A stretch of 52,108 nt of DNA, from positions 1 to 52,108 of the forward strand of contig JAAYIH010000008.1 in NCBI GenBank assembly GCA_012523545.1, given 5' to 3'. The position numbers and the translations under genes are program-made. A model generated the notes under the pieces. It was not told the origin of the DNA, did no database searches, and saw only the letters and a list, made by a program, of their open reading frames with translations. The first letter of the stretch is position 1; each line of letters begins with the position of its first letter. Source of the stretch: Bacillota bacterium (lineage in GTDB: Bacteria > Bacillota > Proteinivoracia > UBA4975). Shown here one piece after another: positions 1 through 9,058 of the stretch.

Positions 1-361
1 CTAAACCGCCCCAACCCAGGAGATCAAAGGTTGCCAAGCCCAATCCCGCCAGCAGGGCCAGGGCAAAATTGGCAGCGGGACCGGCTGCCGCCACCAGCAG
101 CATGGCCTTCCGCCGGTTGCCCCGCAAAAACAGGGGGTTGACGGGAACCGGCTTAGCCCAGCCGAAGCCGAACAGGGCTATCATCAGCAAACCCAGGGGA
201 TCGATATGCTTGAAAGGATTAAGGGTGAGCCGGCCCACACTTTTGGCGGTGGGATCGCCCAGCAGGTGGGCAGCTTTGCCGTGGGCAAACTCGTGGATGC
301 TGATGGCAATCAGAAAAGACGGTATGGCGTACAGAGCATCCTGGAAATTACTTAAAAACAA
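1..361 (-). CDS. site-2 protease family (M50) zinc metalloprotease, 3' part cut by window edge
   Basis: The visible 120 residues are the N-terminal part of a polytopic M50-type intramembrane metalloprotease. The zinc-binding HExxH motif is seen as HEFAH at residues 23-27 inside the first hydrophobic segment. A second segment near residue 95 carries the AAGPAANF signature typical of this family (small 'FpvA/YwhC-like' site-2 proteases). The start is a TTG at 361, three bases after the stop of the tRNA nucleotidyltransferase gene, with GGGGGAG as ribosome binding site inside that gene's end. It is therefore probably translated from the same mRNA. The C-terminal third, with the second aspartate ligand, lies outside the window, so completeness cannot be judged. 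The substrate is unknown. Confidence 0.88.
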   Translation of the reverse strand, partial: MFLSNFQDALYAIPSFLIAISIHEFAHGKAAHLLGDPTAKSVGRLTLNPFKHIDPLGLLMIALFGFGWAKPVPVNPLFLRGNRRKAMLLVAAAGPAANFALALLAGLGLATFDLLGWGGL

Positions 362-364
362 TTT

Positions 365-2980
365 TTACTCCCCCTTCCTCGCCAGGCTGCCGGCCAGGGC
401 GAGTTCTTCTTCCCGGGTGGAAATCTTGCCGTCCAGTTTGGCCATGCGCACGGCGCGCAGAATCCTGCCCACCTCGGGCCCCGCTTCGATGCCCATGGCC
501 AGCAGGTCGTGGCCGTCGATGGAGATCTCCACATCGGCCAGCTTCTCCAGGTAGAGCAGCGCCCGGGAACGCAACCCGGCTTCGCCGTGGTGAACCGCCA
601 GCAATGCCAGCAGGGCCACCACCGGCAGGGGGCGGAGCAGGTCGTATATTTCACTGGCTGGCAGTTCCCGTTTCAGCTGTTCCGCGATGGAATCCAGTTC
701 GTCCATCAGCACCTGCAGCGTTTTTTCTTCTCTGCCGGCGACGCCCAGACGGCTGCCGGCTTCGGCGCGCCGGTCGGGAGGCAGCTCCCGGAGCAGGAGG
801 AAGGGATAGAGCAACCAGCTGTCCTCGACTGGCAGGTCCTGTTCCCTGCTCCAGGCAATGATTTTGGCGGCGGCGGGGATAAGTTCGTCCAGGCGCCGGG
901 GCCACTCCTGCTGCAACACCGCTTCCATTACACCCAGGTCCCGGGCCAGAGCCAGCAGGGCCGGGACATTGGGCTCGTTGAAGAGCAGGCGAAATTCCCT
1001 GCCCAGCCGGGACGCCGGCGTCCTGGCCAGCATATTTTCCTTGAGGGCGGTGTCCAGAAAAACGCGCGTCTGCTCCTCCAGCTTAAAGCCGTAACGGCCG
1101 GCGAAGCGCACAGCGCGGAGAATGCGGGTGGGGTCCTCGACAAAACTCAGGTTGTACAAAACCCGGATCAAACCCGCCTGGAGATCTTCATAACCGCCGA
1201 AGAAGTCCAAAAACTGCCCGAAACTGTCGCTGTTTAAGGCGAAAGCCATGGTGTTGATGGTAAAATCCCTGCGGTAGAGGTCGTGTTTAATGGTGGCCTG
1301 TTCCACCTCGGGGGAGGCGGCAGGAAACTGGTAAAACTCCATGCGGGCCGTGGCCAAATCAATATGGAAACCGTCGCTGAGGGTCAGGGTGGCAGTGCCG
1401 AATTCCTCATGGACGTTGAGCTTGCCCCCCAGCAGCGGCGGCAGCAACCGGGCAAAGGCGATGGCGTCCTCTTCCACCGCCAGGTCCAGGTCAAAATTGG
1501 CCAGCCCCAACAGCAAATCCCGGACAAATCCACCCACAGCATACACCTCGAACCCTTCCTTGGCTGCCTTCTGGCCCAGTAAGAGCAAAATGCCCTGGAT
1601 GCGCTTGGGCAGGCGCTGGTTAATGAGCTGGGTGAGGTTGTTGCCGAAGGAAGCCAGGCGATAATCGCTCCGGGAAAACAGCGGCTTGTGCCAGCGCGGG
1701 GTGCTGTCCCCGTGGATGCGGCGCAGCACATCGGTCCGGGTTATGATGCCCGCCAGTTTGCCCCTGTCCAGCACCGGCACGCGCCCGATGTCGTTTTGGA
1801 CCAGTATCCTGGTCACTTCGTCGATGCTCATATCCGGGGCCGCAGTGATTACGTTCCTGGTCATGTACCCCCGCACCGGGGCGTGGCCCAAATCGTGGCG
1901 CATGGCCTTCTCGATGTCCCGGCGTGACACAATTCCCACCAGCGTCCCGTTGCCGTCCACCACCGGCATCCCGGTATGGCCATACCGGAGCAATAGGCGG
2001 TGGACATCCGCCACGGTGGCGCTGTCTTCCACCGATTTGACCGGGACCGACATCAGGTCGGCGGCAACCATGCCCTGGGGCAGGCGCTGCTCCAGAATGC
2101 CGATGACACGCTGCTTTAGTTCCTCGGGGCAAGAGCCCTTCACCGTCAGGGTGACGGCGCCGGCATGCCCCTTGACGCCCAGTTCATCCAGGATTTCCAG
2201 GAGATTCAACTCCGGCCGCATGCTCCGCGCCACCAGGTGCACGCCTTTTTCCATCTGCACGATGCTGACAGCCAGGTCGCAGTCCTCCAGTTCGGCCAGG
2301 CGTTGGGTCAAGCGGCCCAGGCCGCCCACAAACTGCTCCATGGACGCCGCGGTTATCAGGACGTTGCGTCCCCGGATGCGCAATGTCCCGGCGGCACTGA
2401 GCATGGCTTCGAACAATTCCCGTTGTTCTTCACTCAGGGGTATGTTGATGTACTTGCCCACTTCCGCCAAGTTGGCGCCCTGTTCCAACAGCCAGGCCGC
2501 CGCGCGCACGTCGCGCACGGTGGTGCCCGGATTGGTCAGGCAGCGGGTATCTTCGTATATGCCCAGCAAAAAAAGGGTGGCTTCAAAGGCTGTGACGGCC
2601 GCATTCCGCTGCTGCAACAGCTCGACCAAAATGGTGGTGGCCGCCCCCAGCCTTTCCCGAATTCCCTCCTCGGGGCCGGCAAACGGGGGGTGGTGATCGT
2701 AAACAGTGACAGCTGCAGCCTTGTCGCACAGCCAGGCGGCGTCGCCCAGGCGCTGACATCCCGGCGCATCCACTATGTACAACCGGTCAATTTTATCCAG
2801 GTTGAGCTGCTCCCGCCGGTACAGGCGCAGCGAATCTTTGTGCAGGGCGATGAATTGACGCACGGCAGGAAGCTGCGTGCCCGTCAACAGAATTTTGGCT
2901 CCGGGATGCAGCCTTGCGCAGGCCGCCATGGCCGCCAGGGCATCGAAATCGGTGCCGGGATGGCTGACAATGATTTCCAC
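365..2980 (-). CDS. DHH/CBS-domain tRNA nucleotidyltransferase (CCA- or A-adding), three-module fusion
   Basis: A protein of about 871 residues. An N-terminal DHH phosphoesterase-like domain (about 1-300, with HPGTDFDA and YDHH) is followed by a DHHA1-like part, a pair of CBS domains (about 310-425) and a class II poly(A) polymerase/tRNA nucleotidyltransferase head (from about 460). The head shows GGFVRDLLLG and the DLDLAVE metal-binding aspartates, followed by the RNA-binding region. Enzymes of this layout repair or build the tRNA 3' CCA end; in lineages with split activities the DHH/CBS form is often the A-adding enzyme. The GTG start at 2980 is preferred over an in-frame start 18 bases upstream because GGGGAGGTGG lies six bases before it. 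It is followed without a gap by the M50 protease gene. Confidence 0.9.
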   Translation of the reverse strand: MEIIVSHPGTDFDALAAMAACARLHPGAKILLTGTQLPAVRQFIALHKDSLRLYRREQLNLDKIDRLYIVDAPGCQRLGDAAWLCDKAAAVTVYDHHPPFAGPEEGIRERLGAATTILVELLQQRNAAVTAFEATLFLLGIYEDTRCLTNPGTTVRDVRAAAWLLEQGANLAEVGKYINIPLSEEQRELFEAMLSAAGTLRIRGRNVLITAASMEQFVGGLGRLTQRLAELEDCDLAVSIVQMEKGVHLVARSMRPELNLLEILDELGVKGHAGAVTLTVKGSCPEELKQRVIGILEQRLPQGMVAADLMSVPVKSVEDSATVADVHRLLLRYGHTGMPVVDGNGTLVGIVSRRDIEKAMRHDLGHAPVRGYMTRNVITAAPDMSIDEVTRILVQNDIGRVPVLDRGKLAGIITRTDVLRRIHGDSTPRWHKPLFSRSDYRLASFGNNLTQLINQRLPKRIQGILLLLGQKAAKEGFEVYAVGGFVRDLLLGLANFDLDLAVEEDAIAFARLLPPLLGGKLNVHEEFGTATLTLSDGFHIDLATARMEFYQFPAASPEVEQATIKHDLYRRDFTINTMAFALNSDSFGQFLDFFGGYEDLQAGLIRVLYNLSFVEDPTRILRAVRFAGRYGFKLEEQTRVFLDTALKENMLARTPASRLGREFRLLFNEPNVPALLALARDLGVMEAVLQQEWPRRLDELIPAAAKIIAWSREQDLPVEDSWLLYPFLLLRELPPDRRAEAGSRLGVAGREEKTLQVLMDELDSIAEQLKRELPASEIYDLLRPLPVVALLALLAVHHGEAGLRSRALLYLEKLADVEISIDGHDLLAMGIEAGPEVGRILRAVRMAKLDGKISTREEELALAGSLARKGE

Positions 2981-3012
2981 AAACCCACCTCCCCGCAATC
3001 AGTCTGACTGTT

Positions 3013-3043
3013 ATTATAACATATTTACTCTCTTCCCCGTCAG
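3013..3043 (-). promoter_or_regulatory. sigma-A-like promoter of the tRNA nucleotidyltransferase gene
   Basis: Read on the minus strand, an extended -10 element TGTTATAAT (3013-3021) follows a weak -35 CTGACG (3038-3043) at 19 bases. It lies 33 bases before the GTG start and overlaps the end of the DUF3307 gene. The extended -10 is strong; the -35 is inferred. Confidence 0.55.
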
Positions 3044-3819
3044 CCTATGCCTGCATTGTTCAGCCACCAGGACAGGGCCAGGCCGCCGGCCAGGGCCAGG
3101 AAAAAGCTGAGCAGAGAGCCTACCAGGTAGTACTCGGCAAAATCCCGGTCGGAAAGCTCGCTGAAGCGGGCAATGGATTTAGCCGCAAACACAAAGCCGA
3201 TGGCGGATATGTGGCCGGTCACGGTCAGGGTGAGGATGAGGATGCGTTCCAGAATCCCGATGTACTTCCCCGCCGGCTTGCGGCCGGCTTCATTCCGGCC
3301 GGGCCCGGGCAACAGCTGATCCAGGCCCATGCGAACCAGCACGGCGCCGCCGAAGGCAACAAAGACGTAGACGGTCAGGACCGGCAAGATTTTGCCCCAG
3401 CTTACCAAATCAATCTGAACCGGGGCAAATACACCGGCGTAAAACCTGGCTGCAGGGGCGTGGACGGGGCGGTCCCATATCCGCCATACCCAGAGCAAAG
3501 TATAAATGTGCAACGCCTGGTCCAGCAACAACCCGGGGAGCCCCGGCCGCTCCGGCCGCTTCAGCACCTGGGCCAGGACCGTCCTGCCCAGGTTTTTCAG
3601 CCAGTCCAGCAGCAGGTGAATGCCGGTCACCGCGGCGGCTGCCGCCAGGGCTTGCCGCCAGCCGAAAAAGTGCACCGCCGCCCAGGTACAGCCAAAGATG
3701 GCCAGTCCGTGCAGGGCGTAGCCCTGCCATTGATTGCGGCACTTGGCGGCGCTGACGGCATCGGTCTGGAATATGAAATCAGCCGTTCCGTGGGCCAGGA
3801 GCAACAGCCAGAAATACAT
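3040..3819 (-). CDS. DUF3307 family membrane protein
   Basis: A protein of 259 residues with about six hydrophobic segments. The family signature near the N terminus is visible as LLLAHGTADFIFQTD, with a later HLLLDWLKN. The biochemical function of the family is not known. The start at 3819 is chosen because GGGAGG lies seven bases before this ATG, and it overlaps the upstream satD stop as TGATG. That indicates translational coupling. DUF3307 and SatD proteins are commonly paired or fused in Bacillota (the S. mutans sat locus is linked to acid tolerance), so a joint membrane role is a reasonable inference. Confidence 0.8.
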   Translation of the reverse strand: MYFWLLLLAHGTADFIFQTDAVSAAKCRNQWQGYALHGLAIFGCTWAAVHFFGWRQALAAAAAVTGIHLLLDWLKNLGRTVLAQVLKRPERPGLPGLLLDQALHIYTLLWVWRIWDRPVHAPAARFYAGVFAPVQIDLVSWGKILPVLTVYVFVAFGGAVLVRMGLDQLLPGPGRNEAGRKPAGKYIGILERILILTLTVTGHISAIGFVFAAKSIARFSELSDRDFAEYYLVGSLLSFFLALAGGLALSWWLNNAGIG

Positions 3820-4496
3820 CAGCAACCCTCCCTCACCGTATTTGAGGTGACGGGCGCGCTGTCACCGGATTCCGGGTGACCGGCCGGTACCAGGTCGGCA
3901 ATCCGGCTCAGCCCCTCTTCGGCCTGGCGCACCTGGTTCCAGTACGCCGCTTTGCAGCGCTTCTGGACGTTTTGGGCCGCCACCCCCAAAATCTCTCCGG
4001 CCTGGGCAAAGGTTCCGGCCTGTTCATAGGTCATCACTGCCTGCCACTGGCCCTCCGTCCATCTGGCTATCAGGGTATCCAGCAGCAGCAACAGGGAATT
4101 GGCGACGGGGTCGAGGCGGTCATTGCCCGTCACCACCCGCGTCCCCGGCTGTTTTCCTTCAACGCTTTCCAGGGCCTGGCGCGCCCGGTAAAAGGCCGGG
4201 CCGCTCATTTTCCAGGGATCCGGTTCCAGCGCACCGCTGTGGCAACCCAGGCCGAGGCCGATGCGGAGCTGCAGGGGCCGGCAGCGCCAGCGCAGCATCC
4301 GCACCAGCTGCGGTGCGGACAGCCATCCGTCCATAACGCCCTGGATCTCATCCCCCCGGGAAACGGTAAAGGGAACCAGCAGTGCAGGATGGGTCAGGTC
4401 CCGCAGGAGCGCGGCCAAAGCGTGCTGGTCCAGGCCGGCCTTGCGGGAACTGATGACATCGGCGGTCAGAACGGTAATCCTCCTGATATAAAACAC
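3819..4496 (-). CDS. SatD family protein
   Basis: A protein of about 216-225 residues matching the SatD family: an N-terminal TADVISSRK motif, a central segment with GLGCHSG and a GPAFYRARQALE block, and a C-terminal helix-turn-helix-like stretch (EILGVAAQNVQKRCKAA). The last resembles the SatD tail that looks like a DNA-binding helix pair. The family function is unknown; in streptococci satD belongs to an acid-tolerance operon. The start is uncertain. A GTG at 4496 has GGAGGGG directly before it, but AGGAGG inside codons 5-6 could instead serve a CTG about nine bases downstream. The gene is coupled to the DUF3307 gene by a TGATG overlap. Confidence 0.72.
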   Translation of the reverse strand: MFYIRRITVLTADVISSRKAGLDQHALAALLRDLTHPALLVPFTVSRGDEIQGVMDGWLSAPQLVRMLRWRCRPLQLRIGLGLGCHSGALEPDPWKMSGPAFYRARQALESVEGKQPGTRVVTGNDRLDPVANSLLLLLDTLIARWTEGQWQAVMTYEQAGTFAQAGEILGVAAQNVQKRCKAAYWNQVRQAEEGLSRIADLVPAGHPESGDSAPVTSNTVREGC

Positions 4497-4503
4497 CCCC
4501 TCC

Positions 4504-4528
4504 AGGGTTAAATCCCACGGTTAACCCT
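4504..4528. repeat. perfect 8-bp inverted repeat upstream of satD
   Basis: AGGGTTAA (4504-4511) and TTAACCCT (4521-4528) form a perfect dyad with a nine-base centre, ending eight bases before the likely satD start. It could be an operator or a 5' leader hairpin. Only the symmetry is seen; a regulatory role is inferred. Confidence 0.35.
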
Positions 4529-4575
4529 TTTAGGGGTGATATTCGGGATTGAAGCCGCCAATTCCTGCCATAAAC

Positions 4576-4604
4576 GAAAAAAGCCGGGCGCTGTAACACC
4601 CGGC
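4576..4604 (-). terminator. rho-independent terminator after the activase gene
   Basis: On the minus strand GCCGGGTG and CGCCCGGC pair around a short loop and are followed by six T residues. It begins directly after the stop of the activase gene. It is the first clear terminator after the spoVA-DUF2229 run that starts near 11.3 kb. Confidence 0.85.
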
Positions 4605-4605
4605 G

Positions 4606-5580
4606 TTAACCGGCCCCGGCCTCCGCCGCTGCCGACCATTTGCCGCAGCGATCGCCCCAGCGGGCGACTACGGCATTGTCGCAGGTCACTTCGACGATCT
4701 CGCAATTGTTGGCGCAGTCGGTGCAGTAGAAACTGCGGCCGGCATGGTCCATTTCGCTGACAGCCAGGCCAACAAAGGCAGTCGGCCTGTCTTTGACAGC
4801 CGCCCGGGCCAGCAGCGCCGCGCCCAGGGCGCCGGTTACCCCGTGCTCCCTGGGCACCGTGACTTCAAGGCCCAGGGCCTTTTCAAAGGCGCGTTTGATG
4901 CCGGCATTGGCGGCCACTCCGCCCTGGAAGACCACGGGAGGGCGAATGTCCTTGCCCTTGGCCAGATTGTTGAGGTAATTGCGCACCAGGGCGTCGCACA
5001 GGCCGGCGATGATGTCTTCGATGCTGTTACCCAGCTGTTGCTTGTGGATCATGTCGGATTCGGCAAAAACCGAACAGCGGCCGGCAATACGCACGGGGTT
5101 CCGGGAACGCAGGGCCAGCCGGCCGAATTCCTCGATGGGCACGCCCAGGCGCGCGGCCTGCTGGTCCAAAAAGGAACCCGTCCCGGCGGCGCACACGCTG
5201 TTCATGGCAAAGTCCACCACCACCCCGTGGCGGAGGATGATAAGTTTGGAATCCTGGCCGCCTATTTCCAGCACCGTATTGACTCCCGGACACAAGTGCC
5301 CCGCCGCAACGGCATGGGCGGTAATCTCGTTCTTGACCACATCCGCCCCCAGCAGGACGGCGGCCAGACGGCGCCCGCTGCCGGTACTGCCCACTCCGGC
5401 AATTACCTGCCGGGGAGAAAGGACCCGGCCCAGCTCCCTCAAGCCCTCTTTGATTGCCCTGATGGGCTGGCCCCGGGTGCGGAGATAGGAAGAGTAAACC
5501 AGTTGGCCTCCCGCATCGATGAGGGCCAGGTTGGTGCTGACCGACCCGACGTCCACGCCCAAGTACAATTTTTCAGCCAT
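4606..5580 (-). CDS. BadF/BadG/BcrA/BcrD-type ATPase, 2-hydroxyacyl-CoA dehydratase activase-like
   Basis: A protein of 324 residues of the ASKHA ATPase family. Seen are the phosphate loop GVDVGSVSTN near the N terminus, GVGSTGSGR, the GGQDSK adenosine motif, and the cysteine-bearing NSVCAAGTGSF and GRCSVFAESDM segments. In known activases each subunit gives one Cys to a dimer-bridging [4Fe-4S] cluster. A C-terminal extension carries five more cysteines (CTDCANNC, then two), which suggests an extra metal site. Family members use ATP to push a single electron into 2-hydroxyacyl-CoA dehydratases. The ATG at 5580 has AAGGAGG ten bases before it. It overlaps the preceding gene by eight bases, and the three genes together correspond to the large fused activase/DUF2229 proteins of other anaerobes. 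The substrate is unknown. Confidence 0.85.
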   Translation of the reverse strand: MAEKLYLGVDVGSVSTNLALIDAGGQLVYSSYLRTRGQPIRAIKEGLRELGRVLSPRQVIAGVGSTGSGRRLAAVLLGADVVKNEITAHAVAAGHLCPGVNTVLEIGGQDSKLIILRHGVVVDFAMNSVCAAGTGSFLDQQAARLGVPIEEFGRLALRSRNPVRIAGRCSVFAESDMIHKQQLGNSIEDIIAGLCDALVRNYLNNLAKGKDIRPPVVFQGGVAANAGIKRAFEKALGLEVTVPREHGVTGALGAALLARAAVKDRPTAFVGLAVSEMDHAGRSFYCTDCANNCEIVEVTCDNAVVARWGDRCGKWSAAAEAGAG

Positions 5581-6673
5581 GCCGGACTGCCTCCTTTTTG
5601 CTGCGGTTTGCCCGGATGATGTCGGCAAAGGCCTCCAGCCTGGTCACGAAACCGGCTTCGCCCGAGTGTTCGTCCAGGGAGAAGCAGGCCAGGGGCAGGC
5701 CGTGTTTCGCCGCAATTTTGTGCATTATTCCCCGGGCAACAATTTCAGGGGTGCAGGTAAAGGGGTAGACGTGAACCACCCCGTCCAGCCCGTCCCGGGC
5801 GGCCTTCACCGTTTCCCCCACCGAATGCTGGCCGTGGCCGCCCACAAAACAGCTGAGGTGGGGGCGGGCCAGTTTTTCGGCCTGCTCCCGGCGGCGCAGG
5901 CGCAGAAAATCCAGGAAAATGTTGACCTTGAGCCATTCCGAAATCCAGACATGGCGCACCACTTCAATGCCCATGTTGCCCAGCTTTTCCTCGATGTACA
6001 AATTGGCCGCCGGCTCGGCCAGGAGGTAGACCTCCCCCACCAGGGCCACCCTGGGCGGGACAACTGCGTTTTGGGGCAGTTTCTCCATCGCGGCCAAAGC
6101 GGCAGCCCGTGCTTCCCGCACTGCCCCTGGTGTTTCGGCCCGGTCGACAGCGGCCAGGGCCTTTTTGTACAGCCTGCTCAGGCCAGTTTTATCCACAACT
6201 CGGGGGCGCCAGTACAAACAGGCCCGGTGGATGTCGTCGCAGGCGCGCAATTTGAACAGGGCAAGCCAGGCGGCCTCGGCCAGGGCCAGCCAGCTCTCCT
6301 TTCCTTTGAGCTCCCGGGCCGCCGCCAGCACCTGGCGGGCATGGCCCAGGGGCGGCTCGATGACGATCATCCTGAACTTATAGCCCAGGGAGGCGAGAAT
6401 TTCCTTCTGAACCTGGGCGTAGTAACCAAAACGGCAGGGTCCGATGCCGCCGCCCATGAGCAGGGTGTCGGCGCCCATTTCCAGGGCCTCGATGAAGTTG
6501 CCCAGGCCCAGTTTCAGGGGGTAGCAGGCAAACTCCGGGCCGTAGCGGGTGCCCAAATCGATGGTCTTTCGGCTTATGGGCGGGGGCACCACCACCTCGT
6601 GGCCCAAGCGGGCAAGCATAGCCCGCAGGGGAATGGCGCAGTAGCCCAGGTGGGGAAAAGCGATTTTCAGCAA
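5573..6673 (-). CDS. DUF2229/HgdB-like acyl-CoA dehydratase activase-related protein
   Basis: A protein of 366 residues related to the 2-hydroxyglutaryl-CoA dehydratase D component and the DUF2229 part of large activases. Conserved features include FPHLGYC at the N terminus, GPEFACYPLK, a GGGIGPCRFGYY block and a late HEVYPFTCTPEI-like segment (VHVYPFTCTPEIVARG) with a cysteine. These cysteines are the expected ligands of an Fe-S cluster. The TTG start at 6673 (CTG three bases later is also possible) has GGAGG five bases upstream and overlaps the stop of the previous gene. The upstream reading frame is not used because the first family-conserved residues begin here. Its job is presumably to work with the ATPase encoded next to it. 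Confidence 0.8.
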   Translation of the reverse strand: MLKIAFPHLGYCAIPLRAMLARLGHEVVVPPPISRKTIDLGTRYGPEFACYPLKLGLGNFIEALEMGADTLLMGGGIGPCRFGYYAQVQKEILASLGYKFRMIVIEPPLGHARQVLAAARELKGKESWLALAEAAWLALFKLRACDDIHRACLYWRPRVVDKTGLSRLYKKALAAVDRAETPGAVREARAAALAAMEKLPQNAVVPPRVALVGEVYLLAEPAANLYIEEKLGNMGIEVVRHVWISEWLKVNIFLDFLRLRRREQAEKLARPHLSCFVGGHGQHSVGETVKAARDGLDGVVHVYPFTCTPEIVARGIMHKIAAKHGLPLACFSLDEHSGEAGFVTRLEAFADIIRANRSKKEAVRHG

Positions 6674-7575
6674 ACATCCCTCCAGTTCAGCATGTCCACA
6701 AAGGCCTCCACCCTGGTAACCAGCCCCGTGTCCGCTGCATGTTCGTCCAGGGTCAGACACATCAAGGGAATGTCGAAGCGGGCAAAACGCTGCTGTATGA
6801 TTTCGATAATCAGGGAATCGGGGCCGCAGCCAAAGGAAGCCACCAGGATGACGCCGTCCGCCGCCCCCCTGGCCAGGCAGTAAAAGGCCGCCCCCACCAC
6901 GTCCCTGCCGTAACTCCAGAACAGGTCTTTGCTCAGGCCCCGGGCCCCTTCTTCAATCTGCTCCCTGGTAAAGTTTTCCACCGTAAGGACGGTAACCCCC
7001 AGCTGCGCCAGGGTGTTGAGCAACCCAAAGTTGACATATTCATCGTAGATGTTGTAACAATGCCCCAGCACCGCCACCCGCTTGCCCCCGCCGGGGGAGA
7101 CCGGCTCTCCGGCCTGCAGATGCCGGCGGTGTATCCGGGCAGCGCTATTTAAGCTCAGCCACCAGCGCCAGGGCTTGAGACAGTTGCAGCTTTTCAAACC
7201 CTCCTGCCAAATTTTCAGCCTGCTCCAGCTCAGGTTGACGGTGGGGCTGATGAGCGGAATCTCGTTGCCCAGGCTGCACCGGACCATGTCGGGCAGCCCG
7301 AGAAATTTTGGGCAAAAGTAGCGCTTCCTTTCCAGGCTGACAACGCGCGGAACGAAAAGGGCGTCGATATCCTGTTCGGCAAGGCTCCGCACATGGCCCA
7401 TCATGACCTTAACCGGCAGACACACTTCATCCTCGCACAGGGCCAGTCCCTGCTCCAGCTTGCGCTTGTTGGTGGGCGTGCTGACCACCGGCTCCCAGCC
7501 GTTGCTCCTGAACAGCTGTTCCAGGACAGGATAGTACTTGAAATAAAGCAAAGCCCGCGGCAGACCGACACGCAT
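6667..7575 (-). CDS. DUF2229 family activase-related protein
   Basis: A protein of 302 residues beginning MRVGLPRALLYFKYYP, the typical start of the DUF2229 domain in large CoA-substrate activases. It contains LCEDEVCLPVKVMMGH, a middle GKRVAVLGHCYNIYDEY and a C-terminal FGCGPDS. Each holds a conserved cysteine of the HgdB/HgdC-like fold. AAGGAGG lies seven bases before the ATG at 7575, only 13 bases after the spoVAF stop. No terminator is visible between spoVAF and this gene, so it appears to be transcribed with the spoVA operon. The biochemical function is unknown; the family is widespread in anaerobic Bacillota. Confidence 0.8.
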   Translation of the reverse strand: MRVGLPRALLYFKYYPVLEQLFRSNGWEPVVSTPTNKRKLEQGLALCEDEVCLPVKVMMGHVRSLAEQDIDALFVPRVVSLERKRYFCPKFLGLPDMVRCSLGNEIPLISPTVNLSWSRLKIWQEGLKSCNCLKPWRWWLSLNSAARIHRRHLQAGEPVSPGGGKRVAVLGHCYNIYDEYVNFGLLNTLAQLGVTVLTVENFTREQIEEGARGLSKDLFWSYGRDVVGAAFYCLARGAADGVILVASFGCGPDSLIIEIIQQRFARFDIPLMCLTLDEHAADTGLVTRVEAFVDMLNWRDVC

Positions 7576-7588
7576 CCGCTTCCCTCCT

Positions 7589-9049
7589 TTACAGGCGATC
7601 TTCGTCCCTGGGCTTGACGATGCTGGGACGCGATTTGCTGACGGGAACAGGTTTGCGCAGGATGATGGCCAGCAGCGCCTGGGCGTTGAAAGGTACCAGC
7701 GGCCACAAATAGGGAACGCCAAAAGACCGGGTGCTCGCCGCCCACACAAGAAGCAGGAGCAGGCCCGCCGCCACCCCCGGCACCTGAAACAGCGCCGCCA
7801 ACGCCAGCAGCAGCAGCCGAAAGAGCTTAAAGCTTTGGTTGAGCTCCATGCTGGGGGTGGCAAAACTGCCAATGGCCGCTGCCGACATGTAGAGGATTAC
7901 CTCCGGCACCAACAGCCCCACGCTCATGGCCACATCGCCGATGAGAAAGGCGGCGATGATCCCCAGGGCGGTAGCCAATGGAGACGGCGTATGAATGGTA
8001 GCCATCCTGATGATGTCGATGCCGATCTCAGCGATAAAAAACTGAACGTACAGCGGGACCGGGCCCACTTCATTGGCGCCGATGAAAGACAAGCCCGGTG
8101 GCAGCAGTTCCGGCTGGTAGGCCAGCGCCAGCCACAGGGGGGTGGCCAGCAAGGACAGCAAGATGGCCAAAGAGCGCACCCAGCGTATATAGGTTCCCAC
8201 CAAGGGGCTTTGCCGATACTCTTCGGCGTGCTGCATGTGGTGAAAGAGGGTAGCCGGGGCAATCATGACGCTGGGCGACGTATCCACGATAATCACCACA
8301 TGGCCTTCCAGAATGTGGACTGCGGCCACGTCGGGCCGCTCGGTGTAGCGCACCGTGGGGAAAGGCGAAAAACCCGTGCCGGCAATAAACTCCTCCAGGG
8401 ATTTTTCAGCCATGGGCAGGCCGTCGACGTCCACTTTGGCGATGCGCCCCCGGATAGTTTCCACCAGCTCGGGATCCGCCACATCCTTGAGGTAGACCAC
8501 GCACACGTCGGACTTGGAACGACGGCCCACCGTCACGTACTCCACCCGCAGGCGCGGGTCCCGCACACGACGGCGGATCAGCGCCGTGTTGAAAATCAAA
8601 GTTTCCACAAACCCGTCCCGGGAGCCCCGGGTCACCCTTTCCACGTCGGGTTCCTCGGGGGAGCGGGCGGGGTACTCCCGGGCGTCGATTTCTATGGCCT
8701 TTTTTTCCCCGTCGATAAAGAGCACCAGGGCGCCGGAGAGGATCTTGGTCATGGCTTCTTCCAGGGACTGGATTACCGCAACCTCGATGTAGGGCAAAAA
8801 ATGCTTGAGCAGCTTTTCATAGCTGCGGACGGCTATTTGCTCCCGCTCCACCCGCAACAGGGACTGCATAATCCACACCAGGACATCGTCCTTGGCAAAG
8901 CCGTCAACAAAGAAGAGGGCAACATCCTTGCCCCCTGCCTTGAATTCCCGCACCAGCAAATCAAAACTCTCTCCCACGCCCAGGTGCTCTTTGAGGAAAT
9001 CTACATTTTTGCGCAGACTCGCCTGCACCGGCACTTCCGCCACAGCCAT
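7589..9049 (-). CDS. spoVAF: spore germination protein SpoVAF (GerA family)
   Basis: A protein of 486 residues of the GerAA/SpoVAF family. A soluble N-terminal half (about 1-275) is followed by four or five transmembrane segments (about 285-455) and a short basic tail. The family signature PFPTVRYTERPD and the VIIVDTSPSVMIAPA segment at the start of the membrane domain are clear. SpoVAF is an accessory membrane protein of the forespore that associates with the SpoVA channel, through which dipicolinic acid moves. It is the last recognised spoVA gene and is followed closely by three DUF2229/activase genes. The start at 9049 lies ten bases after the stop of the preceding membrane protein. Confidence 0.92.
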   Translation of the reverse strand: MAVAEVPVQASLRKNVDFLKEHLGVGESFDLLVREFKAGGKDVALFFVDGFAKDDVLVWIMQSLLRVEREQIAVRSYEKLLKHFLPYIEVAVIQSLEEAMTKILSGALVLFIDGEKKAIEIDAREYPARSPEEPDVERVTRGSRDGFVETLIFNTALIRRRVRDPRLRVEYVTVGRRSKSDVCVVYLKDVADPELVETIRGRIAKVDVDGLPMAEKSLEEFIAGTGFSPFPTVRYTERPDVAAVHILEGHVVIIVDTSPSVMIAPATLFHHMQHAEEYRQSPLVGTYIRWVRSLAILLSLLATPLWLALAYQPELLPPGLSFIGANEVGPVPLYVQFFIAEIGIDIIRMATIHTPSPLATALGIIAAFLIGDVAMSVGLLVPEVILYMSAAAIGSFATPSMELNQSFKLFRLLLLALAALFQVPGVAAGLLLLLVWAASTRSFGVPYLWPLVPFNAQALLAIILRKPVPVSKSRPSIVKPRDEDRL

Positions 9050-9058
9050 CCCACCCGT

